From assembly GCA_028015205.1 (NCBI GenBank), contig CM051517.1:38575135-38639134 (forward strand): 64,000 nucleotides of DNA, in the 5' to 3' direction. The notes under the pieces were generated by a model. That model ran no database searches, was not told where the DNA came from, and saw only the letters and a program-made list of their open reading frames with translations. Source of the DNA: Mytilisepta virgata (lineage: Eukaryota; Mollusca; Bivalvia; Mytilida; Mytilidae). Shown one piece after another: positions 1 through 12,359 of the stretch. Within the stretch, counting starts at the first letter, position 1, and each line of letters opens with the position of its first letter. Made by a program: the position numbers and the translations under genes.

Positions 1-60
1 TGATATTAAAATACACTATAGTACTTATTAAAATTGATGCCAAAATACGTGTATGAATAA

Positions 61-160
61 CTGTAATACCTTAAAACCTCGTCAGCTTCTGGGGGGCTGC
101 GCCCGCCAGACCCCCTGCTTCCAATTCAAAATTGCCTGGCTACGCCACTGCAAATTATAC
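61..160 (-). repeat. Interspersed repeat fragment ('CAGTGGCGTAGCCAGG' type)
   Basis: Read on the minus strand it starts CAGTGGCGTAGCCAGG and runs into a G/C-rich stem with a palindromic core (GGGGGTCTGG...CCCCCCAG). Its composition is very unlike the surrounding AT-rich DNA. A related degraded copy lies at 51762-51885. The class is not certain, possibly a DNA-transposon terminus. Confidence 0.5.
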
Positions 161-844
161 TGTTATACCTTTGTCAGACCAAGTTGATATCCACTTCAAA
201 GATTATTAGGACAATTTTACCATCAAATTCACTTGAACGACCCCATTATGAACATATTTACCATTCAGTTTATTCTATACCCAGCATAAGATTAAGCCAC
301 CTTATTCAACTTTCTGTAATAATATTGTTAGTAAATAACAAGATAAGTTAATCCACAGTCATCAACAATTAGCACATTGTCTTTCTGTGTCAAGTTGGCC
401 TTAAACATTCTATTGTATACCAATCTTTCTTATACACCTGTATGTATATGTATACATATATTACATAACTTTTTTTAAAGAACATATAAAATATATTAAC
501 ATGTAAGACCACATTAATAATCCCTACGTAAGATTTTACATAAAAGTATTCTAAAATTTATTTTTCAAGATCTCTATTAAAAATTTCACTAGTTGAAAAC
601 TTTAATATTTATTTTATAGTGGAAAGTTATTTCTCCTATTCTTGACGTGTTTAATCGGTGGGATAAAAATACATAATATTTTTAACCACTTCCCGTTGAT
701 TAAATTTCTACGTGGGAATTACCGCCCTTTTTTCTACAGTATTTAGATCAATAAACTAGAGAAGTCCCGAAATGACGTCTTTGTAAACAAACTACATAGC
801 AACGACATTTTCGTGAGGTTTTTTTCGAAAATCATAGGAGAAAA
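161..844. other. No feature recognised
   Basis: AT-rich DNA without coding exons or clear repeats. Confidence 0.5.
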
Positions 845-1007
845 AGATTCTCCTTCAATTCACTCGTGAGGTATGGAATTTCTCCACCCTCAATAGTTAA
901 ATTTTAGATTTTAACACGCTCGCTAAAGGCTCGCTTGTTGAAAATCCAAAATTTAACTATCTCGGGTGAAGAAATTCCATAACTCACTCGTACCTGAAGG
1001 AGAATCT
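845..1007. mobile_element. Palindromic MITE, about 163 bp
   Basis: The two halves are inverted copies of about 80 bp. Both outer ends read AGATTCTCCTTCA, and both arms contain ATGGAATTTCT and ATAGTTAAATTTT, with the centre at about 926. There is no coding capacity. The arm shares a core with the palindrome at 42988-43104. No clear target duplication was seen. Confidence 0.75.
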
Positions 1008-3040
1008 ATATTTATTGACAGTCTATAGGGAAACAAGTTATACCAACTAATTCTAATCCCTCTCCACTTGGAAGGTGCAACATCAGTTCTTTTTAGTTGC
1101 ATTATTATACCCTAGTTCTTTTTTCGACATCTACAGAAAATCTTTTACATCTAACCACAATCTATTTATTATTTCAAAATCTGCAAACAATAGGAGGTCA
1201 ACAGAAGTAACAGAAGTGGTAAAAAAATCTAAAGACAATTAAAATCATAATTTTTATCTGGAAATCATCTTTCATCATGGGCAATTAAAAGATTATGTAA
1301 AATTACACAAGGCTGATTAATTACATAGAAGTTTTCCTAAATAGATTTTGGGTATATTAACTTCCGATTTAATGGCCATAAAACATAGCTTGTATAAATA
1401 TAAAAGAGAGGACACTGAGTTCAAGACAAATTGATTTCAATTTGGAAGATCTTTCAGCTTCTTAAGAAAGTAAAAATTTCTTAATCATTAAACTTAAGTG
1501 CAGTTTAGCTGATTTCAAATCATAGCAAAACTGTCAACTGCATGTCTCAGATTAAATACAAATCATTTAACAACTGATGCAAGGGTTGTTAGGGTGTCAC
1601 TGTTTAACATAATTAGTAGTTAACTAAGTTAATCGTTTCTAAATTTATAATTCTGTGCGGTTCAACTCTGTTTCGTAAGAATAAAGTAAAAGTAATATGA
1701 ACTCGATAACATATATTTTTAATGCACATTAAAACATCTTCAATGGGAAAACCACATAAAACCTTCATGTAAATGTCTATATCTATTGGTGTAAACATAA
1801 TTTCTACCAACCAAATATAGAAATAATGTTTTCTGTGATATATACAACTGTTTTCGCTAAATATGACAAAACACAATCACTTGTCCGCCTACAACTATCA
1901 ATGTTCAACAGAATTATAACAAGAAATAGATCACACTTATCCAATATACATAAGTTTCATTCCTTAAAACCTGTTAAAATTCACTTGTATCCAAAACATG
2001 AATATGTGTATCCATGTAAATTGTGTTATAAGATATTTTTTCAGTTTAAAATCTTCCCAAAACTATATGTATGATCATGATTCTAAATGTACAGTGAATG
2101 ACATCAAAGATATCACATGTTTAATTGTATAAACAACCTTCAGACAGTTGCATATTTAGCTGTTCATGGTACCAACTGTACCAACTTGTTAAGCATTCTG
2201 ATGAGCCTATGCATGTACATGTAATAATCATTTTGTATTTTACACTTTCACCTACAGTGATAAATATTGTAAATAATACATCAAATATACAGTTGACACC
2301 ATAATGCTTTGCACTTTCAGGATATCTACAATTCTTACCATGTCACATTATTTAGCAATGGACCCTATGAGATAATCAGAATCAGAATAAAAACAGTAAC
2401 AATATTCTTAATATTCAAACAAAGGATTTTATTACATTCAATTGTTTTCTTGCAGTGACATTCTTCCAAAAATATTGATGTCACAAAATCAAAAAACAAT
2501 TATCAAAAGATCATTGAAGACGTGAGCAGTAAAAAACTTGTTCATCAGGAGTTGTCAGTATAGTTTCTGCATTGATTTTATAAAGTTTGATAAGCTTTAT
2601 CAATATGTGTCTTACAATTTTAATAAAAAAAAAATTGGAAGTATTTTGTAAATTAAGATATTTACCCTGGAAACAAACCTGCATTAAAAACTCTGCCTAA
2701 ATTTGGTAACAGTCCTGGTACTTCAAACTTAATGAATCATTATACCTATCTATGTTTATGATCAGGGTGTATTCATATTTATACTTTTAAAAGTAATATC
2801 TAATTGGGTATAATTTTGTAATCCATCAATATCAAGACACAACTATGTTTAAAAATACATTAAGCACAAAGATGCTTGTTTGATACCATTAGATGTAACT
2901 AAGGGCACAGTTCCTTATTCAAAAACTTTTAAGAAAACATTTTATAATTTCTACACAAATTGCTTTCTGTATTAAAAAAGCTAACCCTCTATAGACCTTT
3001 GTACACCCTGTTTATCTATGGGGCTGTCATAAGTATCTCT
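1008..3040. other. No feature recognised
   Basis: AT-rich DNA. Open frames of 82-87 codons here have A/T-driven composition and no recognisable motif. Confidence 0.5.
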
Positions 3041-3043
3041 TTA

Positions 3044-3323
3044 GGCACCAACCATTTTATTACCGAGGGGGGGCCTGGGATTTTTTCGAAAAAAATATTT
3101 TATGTCCAGATTAGTCTGAAAAAAATATTTTCATTCTCACTATGTCCAAAAAAAGTTTTTTAAGTCTGAATATCTGTACATTTGCTCATGTATATAATAA
3201 AAAAAAAATTTCTATTTTGCTTGATGTGTGAAAAAAAAATTTTGATTTTCGACTGACCTGAAAAAAAATTCTATCAGGCATAAAAATCCCAGGCCCCCCC
3301 TCGGTAAAAAAATGGTTGGTGCC
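3044..3323. mobile_element. MITE with 42-bp terminal inverted repeats and TTA target duplication (PIF/Harbinger-like)
   Basis: A 280-bp element. Its 42-bp termini (GGCACCAACCATTTT... and the inverse ending AATGGTTGGTGCC) differ at one position. Both ends carry a G7/C7 run followed by CCTGGGATTTTT. TTA flanks both sides (3041-3043 and 3324-3326). A 3-bp TTA/TAA duplication is characteristic of PIF/Harbinger elements. The interior is A/T-rich and non-coding, so it would need a transposase from elsewhere. Confidence 0.82.
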
Positions 3324-3326
3324 TTA

Positions 3327-4004
3327 GCAATCACAAAACACTTCGACTGTAAAAATACAATATATGTATTTATTTTATCAAAGTAAAAACAAAAGTGTAA
3401 AATGATGTATTTGATGTCCAGATAGTAATGACCACTGGCTATTTGACATAAAATCAGGTGTCAGAATGTTTTATTAAGTCTAGAAGGGATATTGATATGA
3501 TTGTTAATTAACAATGAAAACTGAGTGATAATGTTTATATGGGTAATAACCAATTTCCAGTGGGAGTTGTTAAAAATAATATGTTTTTTCAACATTTATC
3601 ACAGGTCAAACTTTGGTATGACCATCTTACTTAACCTGTTTAAACTGCAATTATGGTATATCCACCAAATTATGACAATACTGTCCAAATTTATGGTTGG
3701 CTGAAATTTCAAAGATAGTAATAGCAATGCCAAAATATAGCATAGTGATATAGAGCCAACTGGTATGCAAAACCTTCCTAATTTCACATTATAACCTTAA
3801 TGTGCAGTATAGCAATAAAAATGCTGCTCCTGAACTTTCTTCAAATACATGTACGAATTTTGTGTCCATAATTTATACATCATATCCTACTTTACCTATT
3901 ATAGAATAATTACGGTCAATTATTATTTAGGACGAAAACATATGACGCCAATTTCACTGACCTTAAAAACCTGATCTAATTTAGTAAATTGAAATAATAA
4001 CAGA
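3327..4004. other. No feature recognised
   Basis: AT-rich DNA. A 62-codon minus-strand frame here has no support. Confidence 0.5.
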
Positions 4005-4420
4005 AGAATGTGTCTGAGGACACAAATGCTCCATCTCAAGCTGGCTTATCATACTTGAAATTACTTTTTTAGAGCATTCGATGTCACTGTTAGTTTTTAA
4101 AGCATTATGCATGAATTTCATAAAATTTAGATGAGGCAAACTTAAGTTAGAGCTGGGACTATTATACTAAGTTAGTATAATAGTCCCAGGTTAGAGTGTG
4201 GAAACGAAATATTTTCCACGTTATAAAGGGGCATAACTCTAGAACAGTAAATGAATCACTGCCCAAATTCAATCCCTGTCTGCATGTTGTGGTTCTTAGC
4301 ATTGTGTATGAGTTTCATAAAATTTGGATTGAGGCAAACTAAAGTTAGAGTGCGGAAACCAAAATCGAACGGTCAAGGGTAAAACTTAATGCCCCCTTTG
4401 CCTAGTGGCGGGGGCGTAAA
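4005..4420 (+). repeat. Family C hairpin-capped element, copy 1
   Basis: It begins with the hairpin GTGTC-TGAG-GACAC (4010-4023). The two core modules contain GGGGCATAACTCTAGAAC, CTGCCCAAATTC and GAGTTTCATAAAATTTGGAT. It ends with a GCCCCC...GGGGGC hairpin (about 4390-4417) followed by TAAAAA. Related copies are at 26.6 and 43.4 kb in the same orientation. It carries a 37-bp palindrome insertion at 4153-4189. Non-coding. Confidence 0.8.
4153..4189. mobile_element. 37-bp perfect palindrome insertion with 7-bp direct duplication
   Basis: An 18-bp stem beginning CTGGGACTATTATACTAA, one central base, and the exact inverse. GTTAGAG flanks it on both sides (4146-4152 and 4190-4196). The other family C copies have a single (T)TAGAGTG here, so the sequence was inserted with a 7-bp target duplication. 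It may be a minimal MITE or the remnant of one. Confidence 0.75.
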
Positions 4421-6019
4421 AAGAGACATATTTATTAAACTGCACTAAAATTCAGGGAATCAACAGAAATTAGCATACGTTAAACCCTCATGTTGGTGTT
4501 AGGTCGAAAAATAAGCTTTAGACACTACAAGAAGTAAAATCCAATAATAGGACGAAAACCCATACTATGAGGATAAAGTTCATGTGTTCCTATATAAATC
4601 AAAAAAGCTCTTTTCCAAAACAAACAATGATATGATCATGTCAAGCTGAATATAAGCTTAATCAGCAAAAAACTGCCTGAAAACAGAAATTAACCTCACA
4701 AACTATACAGAAAAGGATCATGTGTAGACTTTCTCTTGTTTACACAAATACTGTGAATGGACAAGATGATGGTCTGTCTAAATAACAAAAAGAAACTTGT
4801 TTTCTATCAATTACTTCTATTTAATCAAATAAGGATAATCTTACCAGCACTTTAGCTTAACAAAAGAGATATGTGACTGGAATTTTAAGCAAAAACAAAT
4901 ATTTTGTTATAACATTTAAGGCTGATGGATTTATCTAACAGAATTACAATCTGAGATGATGTTAATTTTCTGGATATGACCGCCATGCATCCTGCAATGA
5001 TTGAATATTCCATTACCATGAAAAACTGATGTGGGGTTGATATACATGAACAACATTTAAAAGATTTCATCAGCAATAATGCCTACTGAATGTTCTGATT
5101 TTTTTCAGTCAGTTCTTTGAAACGTAAAATCAAGTTTCTTTCAGAAATCTGACTAAAAACAAATTTAACATTTTCTTAATTTTCCCAAAGAAGGACCTTT
5201 ATCAGGAAGAAGTTCTAAACAGACAGTTACTAGATAATGTACACAGTAAACAAGCTTAATGTCTAATTATAGTCATTTAACGAATATTAGATAATGAAAT
5301 ACATATTCATAAATAAACCATAAATCATAGAAATACATGAAAAATGACCTTTGGCCAGTTGTAAAATGGACATTATCTACAAGTCGTAGTTTGTTTTTGA
5401 TGGTCATCTTAATTAGGTCAGATCAAAGACATAGGTCTCATGGTGACATCAGAAATGAGACAACATTACAAGATGCAAAGTAAACTATATATGTCAACAC
5501 AAAGAGATCCATTTCGAACGTGATAGCTATTTTAGATAAGAAACAAACAATAAATAAACAATTTGTGTACCAATAAAATTATCTGTCAATCCTTTTACAT
5601 GTAATTATCTCCCTGTAATTATGTAACAGGATTAACTGTTATTTAATTCATAAACAATAACATTTTATCAAATTCCAATCAAATTCATTAAATTACATAA
5701 AAAATTAAAAACTGGGAAGTATTGAATTATAGAGAATACAGAATATTTCTGAAATTACATCCTAATAAAATATTCAAGGACATTTTGAATTGATAATTTA
5801 AAAAATTCAAGCATATTCATGATATATATTACATTTTGAAAGCATTTATTTCTTTATATGTATTTTTTCATATTTCATATTAAGTACATCCTATTCCTAA
5901 ATCCTTTTTCAAAAGTATCATTCAAATTTTTTTTTAAAAAATTTACAAATAGGATGTCCATGTTTCATGAGAACAACTTGTTTTTCTAAACAAACATTTT
6001 ATCATTCATAACAGAAACA
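4421..6019. other. No feature recognised
   Basis: AT-rich DNA with no exon, RNA gene or repeat that I can support. Confidence 0.5.
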
Positions 6020-7465
6020 AACTAGAGATTGTGTCTTAAAGACATGGATGCACCACCTTCCTGAACATAGAATTACCTTGAGAAATATTTTAGATATATA
6101 AAAATTCCATGTTATGCCCTGCTTAAATTAATTAATATCACATGAAAAATAATGAATGGACAGTTATTGAGGCACAAATTCAATAAGTCAATCAAGCATG
6201 AAATCTAGGTTATGTTGTCTGATACTTGTTTAATTTAAAAAGATGACTGAAGCTGTAAAATATCATTGATATATCATCATAGTCTTTCAAGAAATGGACT
6301 ACAATGCAAAAAGCTGATTGTAGCTGTTAAATATCATTAATGTATTACCACTGGCTCTTTAAAAATACACCAAAATGCAAACATTTAACCAAAGTAACTG
6401 AAGCATAAAATGTAGGTCATGGTGACTCAAATGTTACTAAGTTGTATTGTACCTATAGGATGACTGTAGTTGTAAAATAAAATTAATATATCATCACAAG
6501 TTCTTCACTAATACACCTAAATGCAAAAATTTAACTAAAATCACTCAATCATAAAATGTAACTTGTTTTGTACTATATAGGTTTACTGTAGCTGTTAAAT
6601 ATCATTTAGGTATTACCATACACTCTTTAACAATACACCAAAATGCAAAAATTCAACCAAAGTCACACAAGCAAAAAATGTAGGTTGTGGTGCCTAAAAT
6701 GTTGCTGTTCTCTGTTGATTGAAGTGGTGTAATATCATTGATATAAACCAATAGGTTTCTGAGAAATGGACCTGAACTAAACATAAAAACTGAAATTCAT
6801 ACTTTTTATATAGTGTTCGAAAATGTAGGGATAATCCACACTTTAATTCATGTACAACTCATATGAATGAATTATAAAATTTGCCCATACAAAGAGGAAC
6901 CTTTCACAAAAATCCGCCAGAAACTAGAAAATGTATCTATAAAACAATATCGGTGTTGCTAAACTGTGTTATACTATACAAGAGGACTGTAGTGGTGAAA
7001 TATCATTGATATATTACTTTAGGTTTCAGAGAAATGAACCTAAATGCAAAACTTAATCAAAGTCAATAAGCATGAAATGTAGGTCATAGCAACCCAAGTG
7101 TTGCTGAACTGCGTTGTACTATACAAGAGGACTGTAGTGGTGAAATATCATCGATATATTACTATAGGTTTCTGAGAAATGATCCTAAACGCAAAACTTA
7201 ACCAAAGTCACTGAAGCATGAAATGTAGGTCATAGCAACCCAAGTGTTGCTGAACTGCATTTTACCATACAAGAGGACTGTAGTGGTGAATATCATTGAA
7301 ATGTTACTATAGGTTTCAGAGAAATGAACCTAAATGCAAAACTTAACCAAAGTCACTGAAGCATGAAATGTAAGTCATAGCAACCCAAGTGTTGCTGAAC
7401 TGCATTGTACTATACAAGAGGACTGTAGTAGTGAAATATCATTGATATATTACATTCGTGTTGGG
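6020..7465. repeat. Family B tandem-core element, copy 1 (about 146-bp units)
   Basis: It starts with a hairpin TGTCTT-A-AAGACA (6032-6044) and the head GACATGGATGCACCACC, also seen at 38.95 kb. The tandem units that follow carry GAGGACTGTAGTGGTGAAATATCATTGA, GAGAAATGAACCTAAATGC and AAAGTCACTGAAGCATGAAATGTAGGTCAT. The clearest unit anchors are at 6982, 7127, 7273 and 7419, spaced 145-146 bp. The older 6.2-6.7 kb units are more diverged, and unrelated sequence interrupts the array at about 6790-6940. Confidence 0.8.
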
Positions 7466-10400
7466 GCATAAAAATGTTATTTCCTTGCCAAGTTATACAA
7501 GGTTTTGTGAATGACTCAAAAATGCAATATAGTACAGTTTCGGTCAAAATGAATAAAATTCAATGCAATACAACTCTAAAGCTATATCATGAAGGTACTT
7601 TTTTCTTTTGATATTTCGAAAGTACATAGCAAAGACACACTTATATCCAAATTTCATGAAAATGTCAATGGTAGATCCTTACTGTATCATATTCCCCTAA
7701 CCTAAGCATAAAACAAAGAAATCATCACCATTCTGAACTTTGGATCATAAAAGTTTTTATGTTTTTTCCCCACTATTTTACAATATACCAGTACAAAACT
7801 TTTGATATCAATCCAATATCAGCAAATATAAGATGTTTGGATATTGGTTTAAAATGACAAAAACTCAGGGATTATTGCAAATGATATTATTGGTATTGCC
7901 TTTTCAAAGGTTACAGTTTTCCATGTGAAAGAATACTATAGATTATGGTGAATGTATCTTCACATATACATGTGTTCATGGTATTTCCTTGTACAAATGT
8001 ACTGCGGTTTCGGTATAGAAAGTGAATGAAAATTTTATCAATTGGTAAAGGATATCCTCACTTTATGTCAAGTACAGCTCTTTCCGAAACCAATTGTGCG
8101 GTATGAATTAAAAACTTGAACATTCATTTTCTCTGAAATCTGACCTTAATTAGATATATATTTAGACAACTGGAGATATCCTACGATTTTATTTCCTGCC
8201 ATTGCTAGGAATTGGGACTGTCCAAATTACAATATATAACATGCATAGTATCACATATAAATTTCCAATTATTAATGAAAATGCTTATCAACTTTCAGCT
8301 CGTCATGCAGTGCATTTAAAAATATTTAGTAAATATGACTTATCATAATAAACATTGCCCATAGCAGCAGAAAATGGTTTTGTAAGAACAATATATACAT
8401 ATTCTTAAAGACCATCCAACAGTAACATCATGTTAAATCTATTTTATTTGTGACATCAGCATGAAATATTTTTGTTTGCAAAAGTGACCAATCAGAAATG
8501 CCATGTTAGTTATATCAACAGACCCACCACTGGTTGCTTTATATAAAACAAGGTTAATTGATATTTAAGAAATAAAAGAATTACACAAAGCAGATGATTT
8601 CTTGTCCATTTGTGATGAAATTGTCACAAATGCGTCATATATAAAGTTTTAGCACATTTGGTCAAACAGATATACATATACATGTATTTTTTTTTCAGGA
8701 AAAAACTGAAATTGTAATGAAACTGCAGTGTGTAAGACACATGAGAATAAAATCAATCTCAAACAACAAATTATGTTTGAAATGAATGGATTTGTTTTGT
8801 GAATTAATACAGATTGCATGTTAAGCATGATTCTGTGAGATTCCATCAGTTTTTAAGTGATTTTGAATTATTTTGATAATAAGCGACCATGGTACATCAA
8901 TAAACAGACTGTTCCCTAATGACTATCCCATCATTGAACATTAAAGTTCTTCCTGCTTTCAAGTACAATAGGTCTATATGGTATATCCGATATCTCCATT
9001 TTTATCTTAATGCAATATGCTGTTATACCTTAACAGCTCACATAAAAACACAATACACCTGGATATAGTACCATTAATATACGGTACTTAAGATGATAAT
9101 GTGTTTTGTCCACAAACTCGTCTGTTAGGTTTACTTTTTATATTTACTTTGCATTTATAGTTACTTTGCTATTGGTCGATAATTTCCCACCTGAATTTTA
9201 ACAAAGATCATATTTACTCTTTATAAAGAGTAACATTAACTTGAAAATGAAATATGCCAATAATTAAATAGCAGCAAAATTTCCACAATTATGAAGCGGA
9301 TGTAACTCTTTTCCAACCTATTGATAATAATTGGTTTAGAAGTATTGACGTGATTATACACACTGTATTGTAATATTTGTTCAGCAGTACCTGTTGTGAA
9401 TTTACATGGAAGAAAAATGATTTGAAAGACTAATTGCAATAATTAATGATTTTATAAACAATTCTGACATCATTAGTTTCCATTTACAAACCTTACACAG
9501 CATCTGTTTACGTTTTGTCAAGGGTATAATAACCTTTAATTTTCTCTTATATGGTTAAAAAAACAAGTTGTTTGTGTGTTCTTTGCTACACTCCTCTTCT
9601 TTTTTTGTCATCTGAAAAACAAAATGAAAACGTGACAATTAGCAGACTCACAAACAATACAGCTCAAGGATGTAAACATGATTCTCTCAATACATGAAAA
9701 TTTCACTTAAATTAAAACATCAATAATTGAGTTGGTCTCTCTAATTAGTTTTGTGTAAGGAATAATAGTCTGTTTACTATGTGCATTGTGTTATTTACAA
9801 AATGCATTTTGAAAACCACGTTGCAATATATCTAACTACAACCAATCCCTGCAATTATCTTTTCTTTCTGGCATCTGCAAACTAAGCATTATCATAAATG
9901 TGCATCATGGCATGGCAAAAAAGGAAAAAAAATTGTTTTTATTAAGCAAATGATTCGTTAAATGAGTATTTCAGATAAATGTTTTGATATTAAAAGAAGA
10001 TGTTGAATAATAAGATCAGAAACCAAATTCTAGTTACTCAAAAACTCTGGGAAAATAAGAATTAGTAGAATATTTCATGGTATTGAATACAGTTTCTTAA
10101 CATTTTTTCTATTTTTATTAAAGAAATTGAACCAACAAGATGTAAAACTCTAATTAAAACCATGAGTAATCATAAAAAAAATTCAATTTTTCTATCAATT
10201 TACCATGCAATATAGTTCTAATACATATAATGAACCAGTGACATGTGAACATCATCTGAGAATTATCTTTTAACCTTAAATTAAACACATAAATCAGCCC
10301 AAACAGATCTATTTCAAGACATTTACAATTATATAACATGCAAAATTTCCAATACAAATCTAAAAACTGAAGATGTACGGAACTAACTGCTGGCTTAAAT

Positions 10401-12030
10401 TCCATCATCCCCAGTTACTGCACCAGTGAATCATCAGATTAACAATTTTATGCATGTTTGATCGTTATATTAGTTGGTTACATAAACGTCTAGGCAAAGG
10501 AAGAGCTGCAAAGCAACTAATGATTTCATCAGTAATCAATAACTAAGCAATGTCCATTTTAGCATCGAGACAAAAGCATCTGGTAATTTCCGAGATTATG
10601 CCAGAGTTAGCAATCTGAAAGAAGGCTTTAATCTAATGCCATGACAGTAATTTCTATGGTTTCTGCAGACGTTCATTAGGTACAAACTTATTATAAAATT
10701 TCTGTCAAACAAACCAGAACAATTGCCTTAATGATAAATATTATAGATCTATGTAAAAAAAAATACAAATTGTACATTTATAATGTATAAATTCTTCATC
10801 TCCTATTATATATCAAAATTTTTCTACAAACAAAATTGAAATTCCAAAATACCAATTTTGATGCACCCGATGCACATATGGAAAGCAAAATAATAGAGCA
10901 GATTCTGAAACTGATAAATAAAGTATCAACATACCAACTGAAACCTAAGGTATTTAATGAATGGTGAAGATATGTATAACTGCAAGAAAAAGGGAATTCA
11001 GCAGTTTTATCATCGTAGATTTTTTTTACAACCAATTCCATGCTCATGAAGGTAAAAAGATATGACAAAGAATAAAGCCTTTTTTTGGTATGACCAGGAT
11101 ACTGTTCTACATGTGGCCAATTTAAACTCACACTGTATTGTAAAACTGGATAAAGCATCCTGATTTAAGGATGAAATGATGAAATAATCTCTTTTTTGTT
11201 GTAACTATCAATGGCTAAGACCTTTGTATAACTACATAATACACCGTACAGAATCAAATACCCATACTTTTAGAAGAAGAACATTTTATAAAAATAGAGA
11301 AATGATGATGATTCTACATTTTTCACCTGAACACAGCTACACGAAAATCCAATTATCTTTACTGTCTTGTGGGATATACCCTGATCTTTGATATGGAATC
11401 ATGCAAGATCCTATTAATCTTGATCTTGTTCATAGTAAATAATATCAAACACCCAGGAGAAATCAATGCCAAAAACTACAGACGAGTTGTCATCGCACCC
11501 AAGGTTAAACATTGGAACTTGAAAGCAATTACAAGTAAGACACAGAATTATCAATAACAATACAGTACAGTTTACATCACCCTGTCAAAAAACTTGGTCA
11601 AGATGTCTGGAGTTGTAACAAACTTAACAGATTTCTTATTCAAGAAACAAAACGGATTTCTGCAATTAGGACATAATGGTACTTCATAAGCTACAATGGT
11701 TTAAACACTTGATATATTGAACCGTATATTAGCAACACTAATATTCAAGTTGTCTGTGTGCTGCATGCATTTGTGCAAATGTATTAAATGTCTCAAATGA
11801 AAATATAAAAGGGCCTTACATATACCAGGCACAGATCTAGAAATCTGATTTATTGGAGATGTTGACTTAACATTTTGGGCTGTATATTGATAAAAAACCT
11901 ACATTTAGCAAGATTTTTAGGAAAATGATCTTGGGACTATACCCACATATACAGCTTGACCATCTTTCATTCAAGACTTAGACAACTAAGAAACATTCTT
12001 CAAATAGAGAGGCAATAAAACTCTGTATTA
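7466..12030. other. No gene recognised; AT-rich
   Basis: A 9-bp hairpin (CATTTGTGA / TCACAAATG, 8607-8632) is the only tidy structure. A minus-strand segment at 9550-9613 has a good acceptor (TTTGTTTTTCAG) followed by an open 18-codon tail ending in TAA. It could be a terminal exon, but it resembles no protein I know. The 120-codon minus frame at 10796-11158 shows no motif and was not accepted. Confidence 0.45.
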
Positions 12031-12075
12031 AAGCATAGATCAAAGAAATCATATTGGCCCAAAAGATCTATGCTT
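12031..12075. repeat. 11-bp perfect inverted repeat
   Basis: AAGCATAGATC and GATCTATGCTT are separated by 23 bases. It could be a cruciform or small hairpin of unknown role, and may be chance or a MITE core. Confidence 0.45.
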
Positions 12076-12359
12076 ATAACTGACAAAAAAGCGAGAAAGA
12101 ATGAAAAGAACTAAATAGGTAGGCAACATATATAGAATTATAGATAACGGTCATTTAAAGACATTCTTAGTATGGGAGTGCTAAATATGTAAAATTAAAA
12201 CAATTCTAAAAAGAGATCAGATTGACTTTTCATGCCATTTACAGGCCAAATTTTAGCCCTTTTATCTTTCAACTGTTCAGTTTTGCACCCATGCAATAAT
12301 ATAATAAAGGTCCAGATGTGTGACATGCCCCTACACCATGGAAACTAAAGAGATCTTAT

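Noticed and set aside
6020..7465. CRISPR-like array (regular repeats)
   Set aside because: Units are 146 bp, diverged along their whole length and without unique spacers; the host is an animal. It is an ordinary tandem core.
10796..11158. 120-codon open frame on the minus strand
   Set aside because: It shows no motif, its composition fits chance translation of AT-rich DNA, and no splice sites link it to other exons.
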